Of a stretch of DNA of 64,000 bases, positions 20,253-30,276 are shown piece by piece. The position numbers and the translations under genes are program-made. Positions within the stretch are counted from its first letter, which is position 1. Each line of letters opens with the position of its first letter. The notes under the pieces are model-generated. The model ran no database searches. It was given only the letters and a program-made list of their open reading frames with translations, and was not told where the DNA came from. The stretch is taken from positions 186,001 through 250,000 of the forward strand of contig JARGSG010000099.1 in NCBI GenBank assembly GCA_030374805.1. Direction: 5' to 3'. Source of the DNA: Gracilaria gracilis. Taxonomy: Eukaryota > Rhodophyta > Florideophyceae > Gracilariales > Gracilariaceae.

Positions 20253-20876
20253 CTAATGCTTTGAGCGTCGCAGTCGCGGCGACGCGGAAGCGCAGCGGCC
20301 GTACCGTTCGCAGTGGTAGTGCGTTTGTTGCGCCTTTCTGGCCTCTCTTCGCTCGGCGCAGCGTCTACAATGCGCGTGCTTGTTGTGATTGTGCGCGCGT
20401 CGCGGCGATTGATGGCGGCGCTGCGCGTGGCGCGCAGCCTCGCGGCGTGAGGGGGACGACTCACGTCGCTCACGAGCGCGCGGCGGCGACAACGATCGCT
20501 GCGCATGGGGCGCTGACGCGCGGCGCGGCGACGGCGATCGATCGCGCCGACGCGCGCGCGGCGAGGCGGAGCGGCGCGCGCTTGGGTAGCGCGTGTGTGA
20601 TTTCACGACCGGCGGCACGTGGCGGTCGTCGTACACGCGGAATACGGTGCGGTTGTGCGTGCGTTTGGGCTGTTGGTGGTACAAGGCCGGCAGAATGGTG
20701 TCCCTCGCCACAAAGGTGACGCGACGGTGCGCGCCGCGACCAGGCGAAGACGAACAGCTGCTGCGAGAGCAATGGTGCGCAGCGCGGCGGCGGCGCAGAA
20801 TGCCGTGGCGCGGGCGCGCACAGCCGTCGTAAGAAAAGCGCGGGTTCTCGGAAAAGATGACATCGTACGGCGCCAT
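20253..20876 (-). CDS. Basic Arg/Ser/His-rich protein with an RVxF-like motif, 207 aa
   Basis: Family not recognised. The N-terminus (MAPYDVIFSENPRFSYDG) is compact, followed by a basic stretch, then RRVTFVARD, which fits the protein phosphatase 1 docking motif RVxF. The C-terminal half is RS-like (RDRSPSPRR, RSLSPPRARERR) and ends His/Cys-rich (HAHCRRCAERR). A nuclear PP1-binding or splicing-associated protein is conceivable but is inference. ATG at 20876, with a TATA-like CATAAAAG about 115 bp upstream and a poly-C tract (minus strand) between. Confidence 0.5.
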   Translation of the reverse strand: MAPYDVIFSENPRFSYDGCARPRHGILRRRRAAHHCSRSSCSSSPGRGAHRRVTFVARDTILPALYHQQPKRTHNRTVFRVYDDRHVPPVVKSHTRYPSARRSASPRARRRDRSPSPRRASAPHAQRSLSPPRARERRESSPSRREAARHAQRRHQSPRRAHNHNKHAHCRRCAERREARKAQQTHYHCERYGRCASASPRLRRSKH

Positions 20877-20948
20877 TGCGGGCGGCTGTTGTACTGTGCA
20901 GCGGAGCGCCGAGAGAGAGAGAAGAGTGCTCGGGCGCGCTGGCGAGGA

Positions 20949-20970
20949 GGGGGGGGGGGGGGGGGGGGGG
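20949..20970 (-). repeat. G22/C22 homopolymer upstream of the basic-protein gene
   Basis: Uninterrupted 22-base homopolymer, C-rich on the minus strand, about 75-95 bp before the ATG at 20876. Confidence 0.85.
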
Positions 20971-20990
20971 CGGCGCAGCGGCGGGGCGCC

Positions 20991-20998
20991 TTTTATGG
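20991..20998 (-). promoter_or_regulatory. TATA-like box for the basic-protein gene
   Basis: Minus-strand CATAAAAG about 115 bp upstream of the ATG at 20876. Position is plausible for a core promoter; no experimental support. Confidence 0.35.
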
Positions 20999-21665
20999 GC
21001 AGGCGCGGGCGGCGAGCAAAGCGAGACGCGGAACACAAACGGGCGGCAGCGCAACGAGCGCGCCGTGGTCGCGGTCGCGCCGCAGCGCGCTGCGTGCGGC
21101 GCGCAATTGTTACGTGCACCGCCGCCATTCGTCGCGCCGCGCCCCCGCGCACACGCGCGTGCTGCGCGCTGCGCGCTGCGCAGCGAGGTTGAAGTGTTTT
21201 GGGGCCGCCGCCGCCGCCGCGCTCGAGTGGCGCCGCGCGCCATGTGTGTGATGGCGCGCCGCGCTCGCTGAGCCGCCATGGTGCGGCGCGCGCGCTGCGC
21301 GTGGCGCGTTGCGTGGCGCTGGCGCACGTGTGCGCGGTGGCCACGCGGACACGCCGTGCATGCGAGGCACACCGAGCCACACGATGGCGCGCACAACGTG
21401 GCGCCGCGCACGAATGATGCAGCGCGCGCACTGAGATATCTAATCTTCACAGCGCGACACCCAGAGCGCTGCGAGCGATGCGCGCCGCGCTCCGCACCGC
21501 TCTATTACAGCGCTCTCCCTTCCCCCATTTCCCCCATTCCTCCCTCCCCCCCGCCCATCGCACCGCCGCCGCCGCCCAGTCGCCCGTTCGCCCCGGCCCC
21601 CCGCGCCGCCACAGGCAGCCGTCGTCCGTCGTCCTGCTCGACGCACCGCTCCACCAAGCCGCTCG

Positions 21666-22748
21666 TTGATCGAAGGCCACGGCCAGCTTCAACCTACCGA
21701 CGCACCCGCCGCCGCGCTGGGCAGCGGCTCGCTCCGACCTCCAGCGCTACGCGCGCCGCCCACGCTGCCGGGGGGAACTTTAGGCGAAGAAGCAGACGCT
21801 CGCCAGCGCGGTTGGCGCCCGCGGCCGCCGCCGCCGAGCGGCCTCTCTGCCCGCAGCCATCCGGTACATGTGCGCCCGAGAACCACGCGCTGCGGGCCTG
21901 CGCTGGAAACGCCTCGGCCACGGCATGCCCGCGGGCGCTGCGCCAAAAGTGCACACCTGGACAATCAGCTCCAGGACGGACGCCGTCCGGCGCTGCTACG
22001 GCCGCTGTCGCTCAACTCGCTGCGCGCGCTGTTGGGCGACGCGCCGCCGCAGCTCACGCGCCAGTTTGGCCAGTTCGAGCCGCTGCTGCCGGGCACGCAA
22101 CGACACCCGCACGAACCGCTCACGCCGGCCGCCGCGCGCTCCGACTGGCAGCGAACCGTGGCGCGCGCGCACCGTCTGCGCGAGCGGCGCGAGGCCGAGT
22201 TCCACCTGGCGCACTTTGTGGCCGCGCAGCTGCGCATGTCGCCCGCGCAGCTGCGCGCCGCGCCGCCAGAGCAGCGCTATGCGCACGAGCTGCATGCGTT
22301 TCGTCGCCGCATGCGCGCCTTCCGCCGCGCCGACCGTGCCGCCGCCGCTGGCGTGCAGCTGCGCGACGCGCCGCGCAACTCCGCGCCCAATAGCCCGGCG
22401 CGGAGCAGCTCGGATAGCTCGCAGCGCGCCTCCTTCACCGACCCGCTGGCCACGCGCGCGCCGCTGCTGCGCCCCGACATGCGCGAGCTGCAGCTGCCGG
22501 GCGCTATCAGCGCCGCCGCCACCGCCGCCACCGCCCCCTCCAAGCCCGCCGCAGAGCGACGGGAGCAACGCCATAGCAACGCGCACAGGTACGACGCCAC
22601 CGCCACCGCCGCCGCCGCCGCCGCCGAGCTGCGCGCGTCGTACTCGCCGTATGCGCCGCCGCCCGCGCCAGCTCCCGCCGCGCTGTCGCCGTACAGCGCG
22701 TATGGCGTGTATGCGCAGCAGCCGTCTATGATGGTGTACATGCCGCAT

Positions 22749-22779
<31 letters not shown>

Positions 22780-23096
22780 ATGCGTATGCGTCGCCGCACT
22801 CGTTCCCGTACGCGTACCCCATGGGCACGCTGGCGCCGTCCGTGCACGAGATGGGCGCGCGCGGAGCAGCGCCGCCGAACGGCGCCGCGCCGCCGCAGCA
22901 GAACGGCGCCGCGCTGCCGCTGCAAAACGGCGCCGACGTTTGCTACGCCGTGGGCTCGCATGTGGAGCGATACTATGGCGTGCCGCCACCGCCGCCGCCG
23001 CTCGCGCAGGCGCAGGCGCAGGCGCAGGCGGCGGCGGCGGCTGTGCAGCCGCCGCCGAATGCGCCGCTGGGCGGCGGCGCGGGCGCGCGGCGGTAG
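21666..23096 (+). CDS. Pro/Ala/Tyr-rich low-complexity protein, 5' end unresolved
   Basis: Open frame of 476 codons to a stop at 23096. No in-frame ATG precedes MSPAQL at about residue 190, so a 5' exon in another frame is likely. Residues from about 110 look structured and helical (RPLSLNSLRALLGD, RSDWQRTVARAHRLRERREAEF, RAFRRADR). The C-terminal half is disordered, with YSPYAPPP, SPYSAYGVYAQQPSM, poly-Pro runs, two or three copies of a NGAAPP-like unit and QAQAQAQA. The Tyr/Pro-rich tail on this strand argues that it, and not the antisense frame over the same span, is the coding one. No family recognised; an RNA-associated protein is a guess. Confidence 0.45.
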
Positions 23097-23436
23097 CTGC
23101 CGCTTGTGCTGCGATCCGTGTTGATGTGCGTTGGCTGTGTTTGGTTTGTAACTATATAGGGGAGCCAAGCGGATGAGCGGTGGAGTTTCTGACGAACCAA
23201 GCTTTTAAAGAGAGAGAGAGAGAGCGACTTTTATGTACAGATATATCTTAACTTTAGTGTAGCTGACGGTAGCTACTGATGGTAAACCAAGTTTGGGCGA
23301 TATGTAGCTATTTTACCGGAGTAGAGATACAGTACACGCGCCTGCTTGTTGCCTTGCAGTTTTTGATCTGCTCCAACGCGCCGTTGTATGTAAAAAAATA
23401 CCGTACAGCCACCGTTGCCGCTGCTGCTCAGTATTG
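23097..23436. other. Intergenic region with (AG)8
   Basis: Convergent 3' region. A perfect (AG)8 microsatellite is at 23209-23224. No gene seen. Confidence 0.5.
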
Positions 23437-24378
23437 CTACTTGCCAAAGCACGCCTTGAACATCCACCAAATGCCACCGCCGCCCTTCCTCCGCTTCTTC
23501 TTCCTCTTCACCTTCCTCCTCCTGCCGTCGCTGCCATTCGCCCACCGCGGCAAAAAATCCGCCTCGCGCTCGGCGTCGAACGAGCCCGCGGTGGCCAGCG
23601 CCGTGCGGCTCTCGTTCCGCCGCCGTGCGCGGCGCGGGCGCGTGGACGTGGACGCGCTGCCGCGCTGGCTGTGGCCGTGCCAGCCGCCGCCCCACTTGGC
23701 GCTGCGCCGCTCGTCGCTCCACTTGCTGCCGCGCCGCTCGTCGCTCCGCCTGCCGCTGTGTCGCTCGTCGCCCCACTTGACGCTGTGGCGCTCGTCGCCC
23801 CACTTGACGCTGTGGCGCCCGTCGCCCCACTGGTCGCCGCCGCCGCCCGCCACCCACGCGTCGCCGTGGTGGCCGTCGCGCCGCTTGTTTCCGTCCTTGT
23901 TCCTCTTCTTCTTGTGCTTCCTCCGCGACGGCGCGCTGTCGTGGTGGTAGAATGAGCGTGGCTCCGAGCTTGACGACGACGACGACGAGCGCCCCCAGTT
24001 CCACGGCTCCTTGAACGCCGCTGCGCGCTTGGCGCCGCGCTTGTCCTTGCGCTTGTGCTTGTGCTTGTTGTTGTCCTTGCGCGCATTGTCATCGTTCCAG
24101 TCATTGCCCGCCCAGCCGTTGTCCGCCCAGCCGTTGTCCGCCCAGCCGTTGTCCGCCCAGCCGAGCGGCTCGCGCTCGCCGCCGCGCTTGTTGTCCTTTT
24201 TCTTCTTGTTCTTCTTGTTCTTCTTGCGCTTGCGCGCGTCGTCGTCGACGCGGTCCCACCGCGGCTGCGAGGACGCGGCCGACCTGGTCCGCGGCCGCCG
24301 CATGCGCGCAGACTTGTAGTGGCGCGCGTGGTTGCCCTCCGCCCAGCCCCAGCTAGCGTCGTCGTCGTCGCCGCCCAT
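23437..24378 (-). CDS. Charged tandem-repeat protein (WADN and KWGDERHS repeats), 313 aa
   Basis: No family recognised. It begins MGGDDDDASWGWAEGNHARH. Lys-rich runs follow, then a 15-bp DNA repeat (about 24107-24165) encoding four GWADN-like units, another Lys-rich stretch, and a 27-bp repeat (about 23690-23835) encoding about six 9-residue units of the KWGDERHSV type. The end is polybasic and then aromatic with one Cys (GGGGIWWMFKACFGK), which could touch a membrane. Trp recurs at fixed intervals in both repeat arrays. ATG at 24378 is the first plausible start; the frame upstream is Ala/Arg low complexity. Composition suggests an intrinsically disordered, possibly nuclear or condensate-forming protein, which is inference. 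Confidence 0.55.
   Translation of the reverse strand: MGGDDDDASWGWAEGNHARHYKSARMRRPRTRSAASSQPRWDRVDDDARKRKKNKKNKKKKDNKRGGEREPLGWADNGWADNGWADNGWAGNDWNDDNARKDNNKHKHKRKDKRGAKRAAAFKEPWNWGRSSSSSSSSEPRSFYHHDSAPSRRKHKKKRNKDGNKRRDGHHGDAWVAGGGGDQWGDGRHSVKWGDERHSVKWGDERHSGRRSDERRGSKWSDERRSAKWGGGWHGHSQRGSASTSTRPRRARRRNESRTALATAGSFDAEREADFLPRWANGSDGRRRKVKRKKKRRKGGGGIWWMFKACFGK
23690..23835 (-). repeat. 27-bp in-frame tandem repeat (9-residue unit)
   Basis: About 5.4 copies of a 27-bp unit within the charged repeat protein; two central copies are nearly identical, implying recent slippage or unequal exchange. Confidence 0.75.
24107..24165 (-). repeat. 15-bp in-frame tandem repeat (GWADN unit)
   Basis: Four near-perfect 15-bp units within the same gene. 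Each gives a five-residue GWADN-like unit. Confidence 0.8.
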
Positions 24379-24461
24379 TGCGCGCGCGCGCGCGTATCGC
24401 CGCCACAACAAGCGACGGCGCGCCACACACGCGAGCCTTGCTCCCGCGCTACCGCGCTCCC

Positions 24462-24495
<34 letters not shown>

Positions 24496-27017
24496 GGCTG
24501 CTATTTGTACGCGCGCGGCGCCAACTGGACGCGGCTGCACTCGCTGCGCGCCATTGCGTCTGGCGTGTTGTTGTAAACGGCGCGCGTTGCGCTGGCGCGT
24601 TGCGCTGGCGCTGTGACGCGTCGCGGCGGGCGCCACTTCTTGCGGTCCCCCGCGGCGCGCTGTGCGTGGCACGGAGCGCGTGTGTGTTCCGCGACACGTG
24701 TGGCAGCTGGCGCCCGCGCCGTTCTCACTCGAACTTCAGTTCGCTTGTGCGTGTAGATACAACGGTAGTCGTGTACAACGGTGCAGTAGTCGTGTAAACT
24801 TTTCTAGTCAACGACAGCGTTCCCGCGCTGCAGCTCGCTCGTCTGTCGTCGCCTTCTTCCACCCCCTCTTGCGAGCTCTCTCGAGCGAGCGCTACCGTCA
24901 CTTCACAGTTGTCCTCAAGCTATCTACAGTTGGTAAAGTTAGGTAGTTCATAACTTCTGGGCGCGCCGCCAGAGGAGCGCGTCGTCTTCGCCCATCGCTA
25001 ATGCTTGCTTGTACAACCATCGGTGGCTCTGGCTTGCAGCGTCAGCTACCGAGGGTTGTAGATACAGTCATGTGCCATGCGTTGCATTCTAATCTGCCAC
25101 CAACTTTCTCTGTAGTGGCCGCGCACTCCTCTCTCTTGAGAGCCAGTCGCCGTAGCCCGGCCACCGCCCTTCCAACTGTGCACCGCAAGGGTGTTGCCCC
25201 ACCCGAAAACCGCCGAACACCCCCGCCCTTCATCACGCCGCGCCGCGCTTGTTCACCACAACACAGCACGCACACAAGCCCACAAGCGCCTACATGACGT
25301 ATCTATAAACCATCATGTACAATAATATTGTGTTGTCTGCCCAAGTTACAGCCACAAATAGCCAGCAGCGTACACAAAAACTTGTCTACCATTGGCCCCG
25401 AAAAGTCCTTTCCAGTTCCACTTTCCGGAGACACCTGTGTTTCGCCAAAATCATACTCTTGTCTTCATCAAATCAACAACCTCGACGATACAGAGGCGCT
25501 GGTCTCACTGCATGTTAGTAGCTAACTTCATGGAGAAAATCGTAGCTCGCCTTCCTGCCACAGGCGATTGATGCTGATAGATACGTGACTGGCCTTGGAA
25601 CTGGCTGAATTGAACGTTTTATAAATTATACCAATAGAACGCCCCTCAAGGCTTCAATTAGTCAATCAGTCTGCGTGCTCACGGAGATGCTGTTTCGCCG
25701 CAGCGGACGAGGCGTCCAACACCTGTTGGTATCCAACACCTGCTCTTCTTCTTCTTATTTATGAGCATCGTACGTTGATTTCTCGTACGTCGTGAGGTTA
25801 ATGAACCTCCAATAAAGTTACCTACAGCACTTTATCTACGTATGCTAATATAGCTGCTAACTTGAAATGTTCAGTCGTGCTACGATTACTGAGCTACGTA
25901 GTTGTTGCGTAAACAAAGCGCTAGATATCAAAGGTATTTTCGGTTGCGTAACAGCATTTCGCTACCGATGATCATCGCCTTTTATCCCTTGTTCCTCCCA
26001 GATTATACCTCTTCATTCACCCTCTGTGTAGGTCATCGACAGAGGGGCACACCACGACAAGGCGCTCTTGCTAGTACCACGTTGTCCCATCAGAAGATCA
26101 TGACAAGATTCTCTTGTACTCACCCTCATATCGTCGGCGACATTGGTACCAAAGAATCAGCCCGAAATCGGGTCAGCGTCCATCACCTCCATTGTAGCTT
26201 CCGAGAAAACCCTGTAAAAACCCCGACCGTATTCATGTCTCCGTAAGAGTTCAACTACGGTGGGGAAAAGTCAGGGAAACGGTGGTGGAGCCGTCTTCAT
26301 ATGACCGATTCCGTGCCTACGGCTGTCGAGCGGCTAACCGAAGCCAGTTTAACGACATAGCACCAAGGTCCGAATGGCGATCGACATGCCAGCGGCGGCA
26401 AGGTCGACTGTGCGGCCGAATTTAACGACATCCCGAGTCCGGAGAGGCGAACGGTGCGCCGATCGCCTATGTGAGTTTTTGGACGTCCCAAGTCCGAAAG
26501 CGCTCGGTGCGAACACCTGTTGGTACCTTGTGGTTGGTAGAGACCTATACACGCACTTGAGCGATTGTGCCCCTTTTTCTTTCACCTGACTCTTATAAGA
26601 GTCTCTTAGTGTGGTACGCCAGAGTGGTACGCTAGCTAGCTAGAAGGCTCAATCGTCTCCATAATGTCCTTTCAGCACCCTTAAGACGTAATGCTCTACG
26701 TCGTTTAAACCGCCCAGTCTGAAATCCCACCCGCACCATTCTTCTCTCGGAAAAGACCAGAGCGCATGCAAACATGGCGTGCACCCCACATAAAAATGTG
26801 ACATTCTCGTTTCCACCTATCGAAAAGACACCAATGTGTTAAAAGGTGTCTGAAAAGTACGGCGACAATCAGCTCGCCAATCTCATGAAACGCTGCTTGG
26901 CGCGGAATCCTTACGCAGCAGACGTTCAACCCCACCTTCGTCGGTGTTGCCCCCTTTGGTGGAATTCCTATGGCCATGAACGCAGCATGGCCCTCAACAT
27001 GGTAAAGACTGTGACAT
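24379..27017. other. 2.6-kb region without a supported gene
   Basis: GC-rich to about 24700, then AT-richer. Open frames (25001-25297, 25902-26246, 26705-26977) show no domain. Three diverged copies of a GAC(A/G)TCCC-AGTCCG-like segment start at about 26354, 26427 and 26482, perhaps remains of an old repeat. It probably contains decayed mobile DNA. Confidence 0.4.
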
Positions 27018-27410
27018 TCAAATAAAGCCGATCATACTGGGAATGCAGGTAACACGCTCACAATAAACAGCAACAAAGCCGATCATCATGTTTTTGCAAA
27101 CATCTGCGATGAAATCCGAAACGGCTTCAACAACGTTGCCACCGTACACAGGAATAGTATTCCCCATCTGGTGGCCCTGCTCTTTCAAAGAGTGTGAGGT
27201 CGGGGTTTTCGGGACTCTTTTGATTATAGTCGATATGTAGGGGTTGCGAGTGACGTGGGAGCAAATCAGGGCGATGGCGCATGCTAAAAGCACAGCGCAT
27301 ATTAGCAGTAATATGCTTTTGTTCCGAGCTTGTGATGCGTTCTGGTTTTGAACAGAATGCTCGCCGATCGGGATGACGACATACTGGTTGGAGTTAACAC
27401 CGGTAGCCAT
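27018..27410 (-). CDS. Possible small single-pass membrane protein, 130 aa
   Basis: Family not recognised. The ATG at 27410 lies in a strong context (ggagccATGGC). One clear membrane helix (SILLLICAVLLACAIALIC, about residues 46-64) follows a short polar N-terminus; the C-terminal part is mixed. The frame is open upstream to an ATG at 27503, which would add 31 residues. It sits alone in a gene-poor stretch, so it could be a chance frame or a mobile-element remnant. Confidence 0.35.
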   Translation of the reverse strand: MATGVNSNQYVVIPIGEHSVQNQNASQARNKSILLLICAVLLACAIALICSHVTRNPYISTIIKRVPKTPTSHSLKEQGHQMGNTIPVYGGNVVEAVSDFIADVCKNMMIGFVAVYCERVTCIPSMIGFI

Positions 27411-28353
27411 GGCTCCTGGGCGACAGTAACAAAGTGGGTGGAATGAACGACAATTTATTAGGTAGGAAGAACATGGAGAAGCTTGTTGAAAAGTGGCGTG
27501 CATGCAAGTAGTAGATCATCTATTGGGGGGTTTTGTAGCTTGGTAGTAAGATAGAAGCACTTTGGGCTTCATGGTCACAATACTTGCATGATTTTTGGAA
27601 GCATCGCGATGGGAATTGGGATGCAAATTGTAACTGTGGGGCATGTACACTTTTCCATATGATACAAAAGTTGAGATTGTAGTTGGGAGATTGCAGAGCT
27701 TTGAGCTGGACCACCTTCTTCCTTGTCGCTCTCAAAGAAAACTCTTGGCGCAGATTGGGCATGCCACCTGTATTGCATCCACTACTACTCTAGTACAATG
27801 TCTACTTGCTTCCAACTGTCCAAGCAATCTCGCGAAGCACTAAAAGACCAAGAACGTCTGGTCCAATGCCAAAATCGGGACACATCTGGCGTGAGAGAAT
27901 TGGCACTCTTGGGTAGAGACAAGCCCTTTAGGATCGGGCATGTGCCAGGGCAATCCCTTTATTGTAAATAGATACCCTTGGTACGAGGAGCAAGTTCTGG
28001 CCCGAAACATAAAAACTTTGGGACAAAAGCTCAGAAGAAAAAAGTGCACTGCTGAGCAGTGCTGGCGTGTGTGTCTGCTTCCAAACTACCAACGCGTGCA
28101 AGTAATTGCGAGCCACTGACTGTCAGAACTCAGCCAATTTGTTATTTCTGCCAGCACGCCACCTCTGCCAATTCGAGAAGGCCGCCATTTCAACCACCAC
28201 ACGCACCCCCCGCCACCCGCCACCGGTCTGACACACTTAGTGCCGCGCCGCCCCTCCCCCCGTTCCGCCACCCGTCACCTCTCATCCATCCCCACTTTCT
28301 CCGTGCCATCCTAATCGTCCCAACAACCTTCCGCGAAGCCGCGCTACTCCAAA
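27411..28353. other. Region upstream of the PRA1 gene
   Basis: No supported gene. The last 200 bp are C-rich and pyrimidine-rich, consistent with a leader for the gene at 28354. Confidence 0.4.
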
Positions 28354-28974
28354 ATGGCCACTTTCACCGAACTGAAGACCACGTCTGACGTACCGGCCGC
28401 TCCGGCCGACGCCGCCGCCGCCACCCCCGCCACAACATCTGCGTCGGCGCCCAGCGCGCTCGGCACCCTGTCGCACGTCGCGGGGCTCATGCCGTCGCTC
28501 GAGACGCTAAAAGATCGCATGGGAGATGTGTGGGTCCGCTCTCGTCCGTGGGGCGAGTTTTGCAATACGTCGCAAATGAGCAAACCCGAGTTCAGCGAAC
28601 TGTTCGAACGCGTGCGTGAGAACGGTGAATACTACGCTTTCAACTACCTTGTTATTTTGCTCATCATGTCCGCTTTGACCATTCTCACCTCTCCGTTGGC
28701 CTTTTTGGGAGGGCTTTTCATCGCGCTGGCATATTTTTACCTGTACTTCCTTAATCCGGAACCGCTTGTGTTTGGAGGTATTACCTTTGATAATAACGTC
28801 AAGGCTGGCTTCATCACCGTGTTTTCACTCGTTATGTTGTGGCTCACCGGCGCCGGTGCCACTTTCACAGTGCTTGTTGCTGTGGTTGGCATTATCGCTC
28901 TTACTCACGCCGCCGTACGCAGACCTCCGGGTGAAGCTGACTTTGAAACTGCCTACACTCCCGCAACTGTCTAA
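28354..28974 (+). CDS. PRA1/YIP3 family protein (prenylated Rab acceptor), 206 aa
   Basis: Small membrane protein of the ER-Golgi-endosome system that binds prenylated Rab GTPases. The N-terminus is Ala/Thr-rich. The PRA1 core begins RPWGEFCNTSQMSKPEF (about residue 64), followed by NGEYYAFNYLVILLIMSAL and the first hydrophobic hairpin (residues 90-130, ending YLYFLNPEPL). A second pair of hydrophobic segments lies at about 148-188, with a short polar tail. Length and layout match the family. ATG context is ccaaaATGG. Confidence 0.93.
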   Translation: MATFTELKTTSDVPAAPADAAAATPATTSASAPSALGTLSHVAGLMPSLETLKDRMGDVWVRSRPWGEFCNTSQMSKPEFSELFERVRENGEYYAFNYLVILLIMSALTILTSPLAFLGGLFIALAYFYLYFLNPEPLVFGGITFDNNVKAGFITVFSLVMLWLTGAGATFTVLVAVVGIIALTHAAVRRPPGEADFETAYTPATV

Positions 28975-29494
28975 TTGCATAAACTGGCTACCCTTGTCGA
29001 AAGCGCTGATAGTGTGTTCGTTCTTTAGTCTGTTGCTTTGCGTAAAGCCACCCTGTCGTCGGAATTTTACTCGTTTCGCATAGCAATAGGGATACCTTCA
29101 TCAATGATGGGCAAAGACGATTGTTCTTATACCCAACTTCCTAAATGTTTATCGTGTGCGTTGGAAGAATTAAACCAACTGTTTTCTTGCCGTTCCCGCC
29201 AATGGCGATTGGACGTAACCTTATCTTATACTCCTTGGCTCGTCCTCATCAGCGATGCCTAGCACATGTTTAATTGCTTGGCTGACGTTTGAAAGAGCCA
29301 ACAAAAGTGGATACAGGCACAAAACTCTTGTGCTGCAAGGGAACGATACGTAAACGTGCAATTCGCCTTCGCGCTGACGAACGAGTTGCGTTTCAAGATG
29401 CAACGAGCAACGAACAACGCAGCGCTTGATTGCCGCAACCAGCGTTTATGGCCTCGCCCAAAACTGAAGATGTTAAGCAATAGTGCAACATAAA
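28975..29494. other. Convergent 3' region between PRA1 and Tim13-like genes
   Basis: 520 bp, no supported gene; short frames only. Confidence 0.5.
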
Positions 29495-29815
29495 CTACAT
29501 GCCGCGACTTGATCGGTTTGCTAGAGCTTCAGTGACGACGTTCATGGCATCGATAAACCTAAACAGACATCTGATCCGTGCGATAAAGGAGGGGTCGTTA
29601 GCATATCTCCATGGCATCAACAGAGTAGAGATTAAACGTGCTTACTTTTCGACGCAGGCTGTTTCTCGAGACGACATTTGCTTCTTGGAGACGTCCGCGC
29701 ACACGTTGAAGCACTTCTCCGTCACTTGCTCTCGAAACACCTCGCCCATTTGTGCTTTTACCTGCGCTTCGATACGGGCCATCATGTCGGAGACGTCTGC
29801 ATTTCCTGACGACAT
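29495..29815 (-). CDS. TIM13: Mitochondrial small Tim chaperone, Tim13-like, two exons, 81 aa
   Basis: Exon 1 is 29646-29815, exon 2 is 29495-29570. The 75-bp intron (GTAAGC...GATCAG) splits a Lys codon. Joined, the protein has the twin CX3C signature: CFNVC in exon 1 and CVEKC across the junction, 14 residues apart, followed by FRFIDAMNVVTEAL. Small Tims escort hydrophobic precursors through the mitochondrial intermembrane space; the two disulfides staple a helical hairpin. Spacing and the EKCFxxC context favour Tim13 over Tim8, 9 or 10. The second CX3C is completed only by splicing, strong support for this intron. It diverges from the HECT ligase gene, 461 bp away. Confidence 0.9.
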
Positions 29816-30276
29816 ATTGAAGAATGCTGCGCACGGCCGTGTGTACGAATCGCCAAACAAACGAGGACGGACTGCAACTTGGTCGCAGAAGGCTGGAGAG
29901 GGCGGAGTTACATAGATCACGGCAGTTCGGAATAACACAGGAGAGAGTGTGCGCGCTGGGGAGGTGGCCACGTGTGTCGGTGGAGCGTTGTGGTGCGGCT
30001 GAAAAAGTGAAGCTGCTGGCACCCCGCGCAGTGCAGAGACGAACGACTGATCTTCCAAACTCGGGTGTTGTTACAGACCGAGCAGCTTCTCATCCGCTTC
30101 CGCTGCGGGCACAAGCCGCTGCGCAGACACGCCCCGGTTCATCGCCGTCAGTCGGCCACGCCCTACTGTCCCCTCCACAACGATCAGCAGCCACCGCCAA
30201 ACGAAAGGCCCGTGCATCCCGCGTTTTTTCACGTTTTACGTTCGCACAGCCCTCGCGCTTCCCCGCGTGTGCCACC
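29816..30276. promoter_or_regulatory. Bidirectional promoter region of Tim13-like and HECT ligase genes
   Basis: 461 bp between two divergent starts. The HECT frame is open through here from an ATG at 29824, but coding is not favoured. No TATA box seen. Confidence 0.5.

Noticed and set aside
21996..23168. 390-codon minus-strand frame opposite the Pro/Ala/Tyr-rich gene
   Set aside because: Almost pure Arg/His/Ala; the plus-strand frame has Tyr/Pro periodicity expected of real disordered proteins.
26354..26515. Three diverged direct repeats with GAC(A/G)TCCC-AGTCCG
   Set aside because: Too diverged and few to define an element; kept only as a note in the intergenic entry.
25718..26525. 14-bp AACACCTGTTGGTA present twice, 0.8 kb apart, as possible LTR ends
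   Set aside because: A few chance 14-mer pairs are expected in 64 kb, and no further similarity or target duplication surrounds them.
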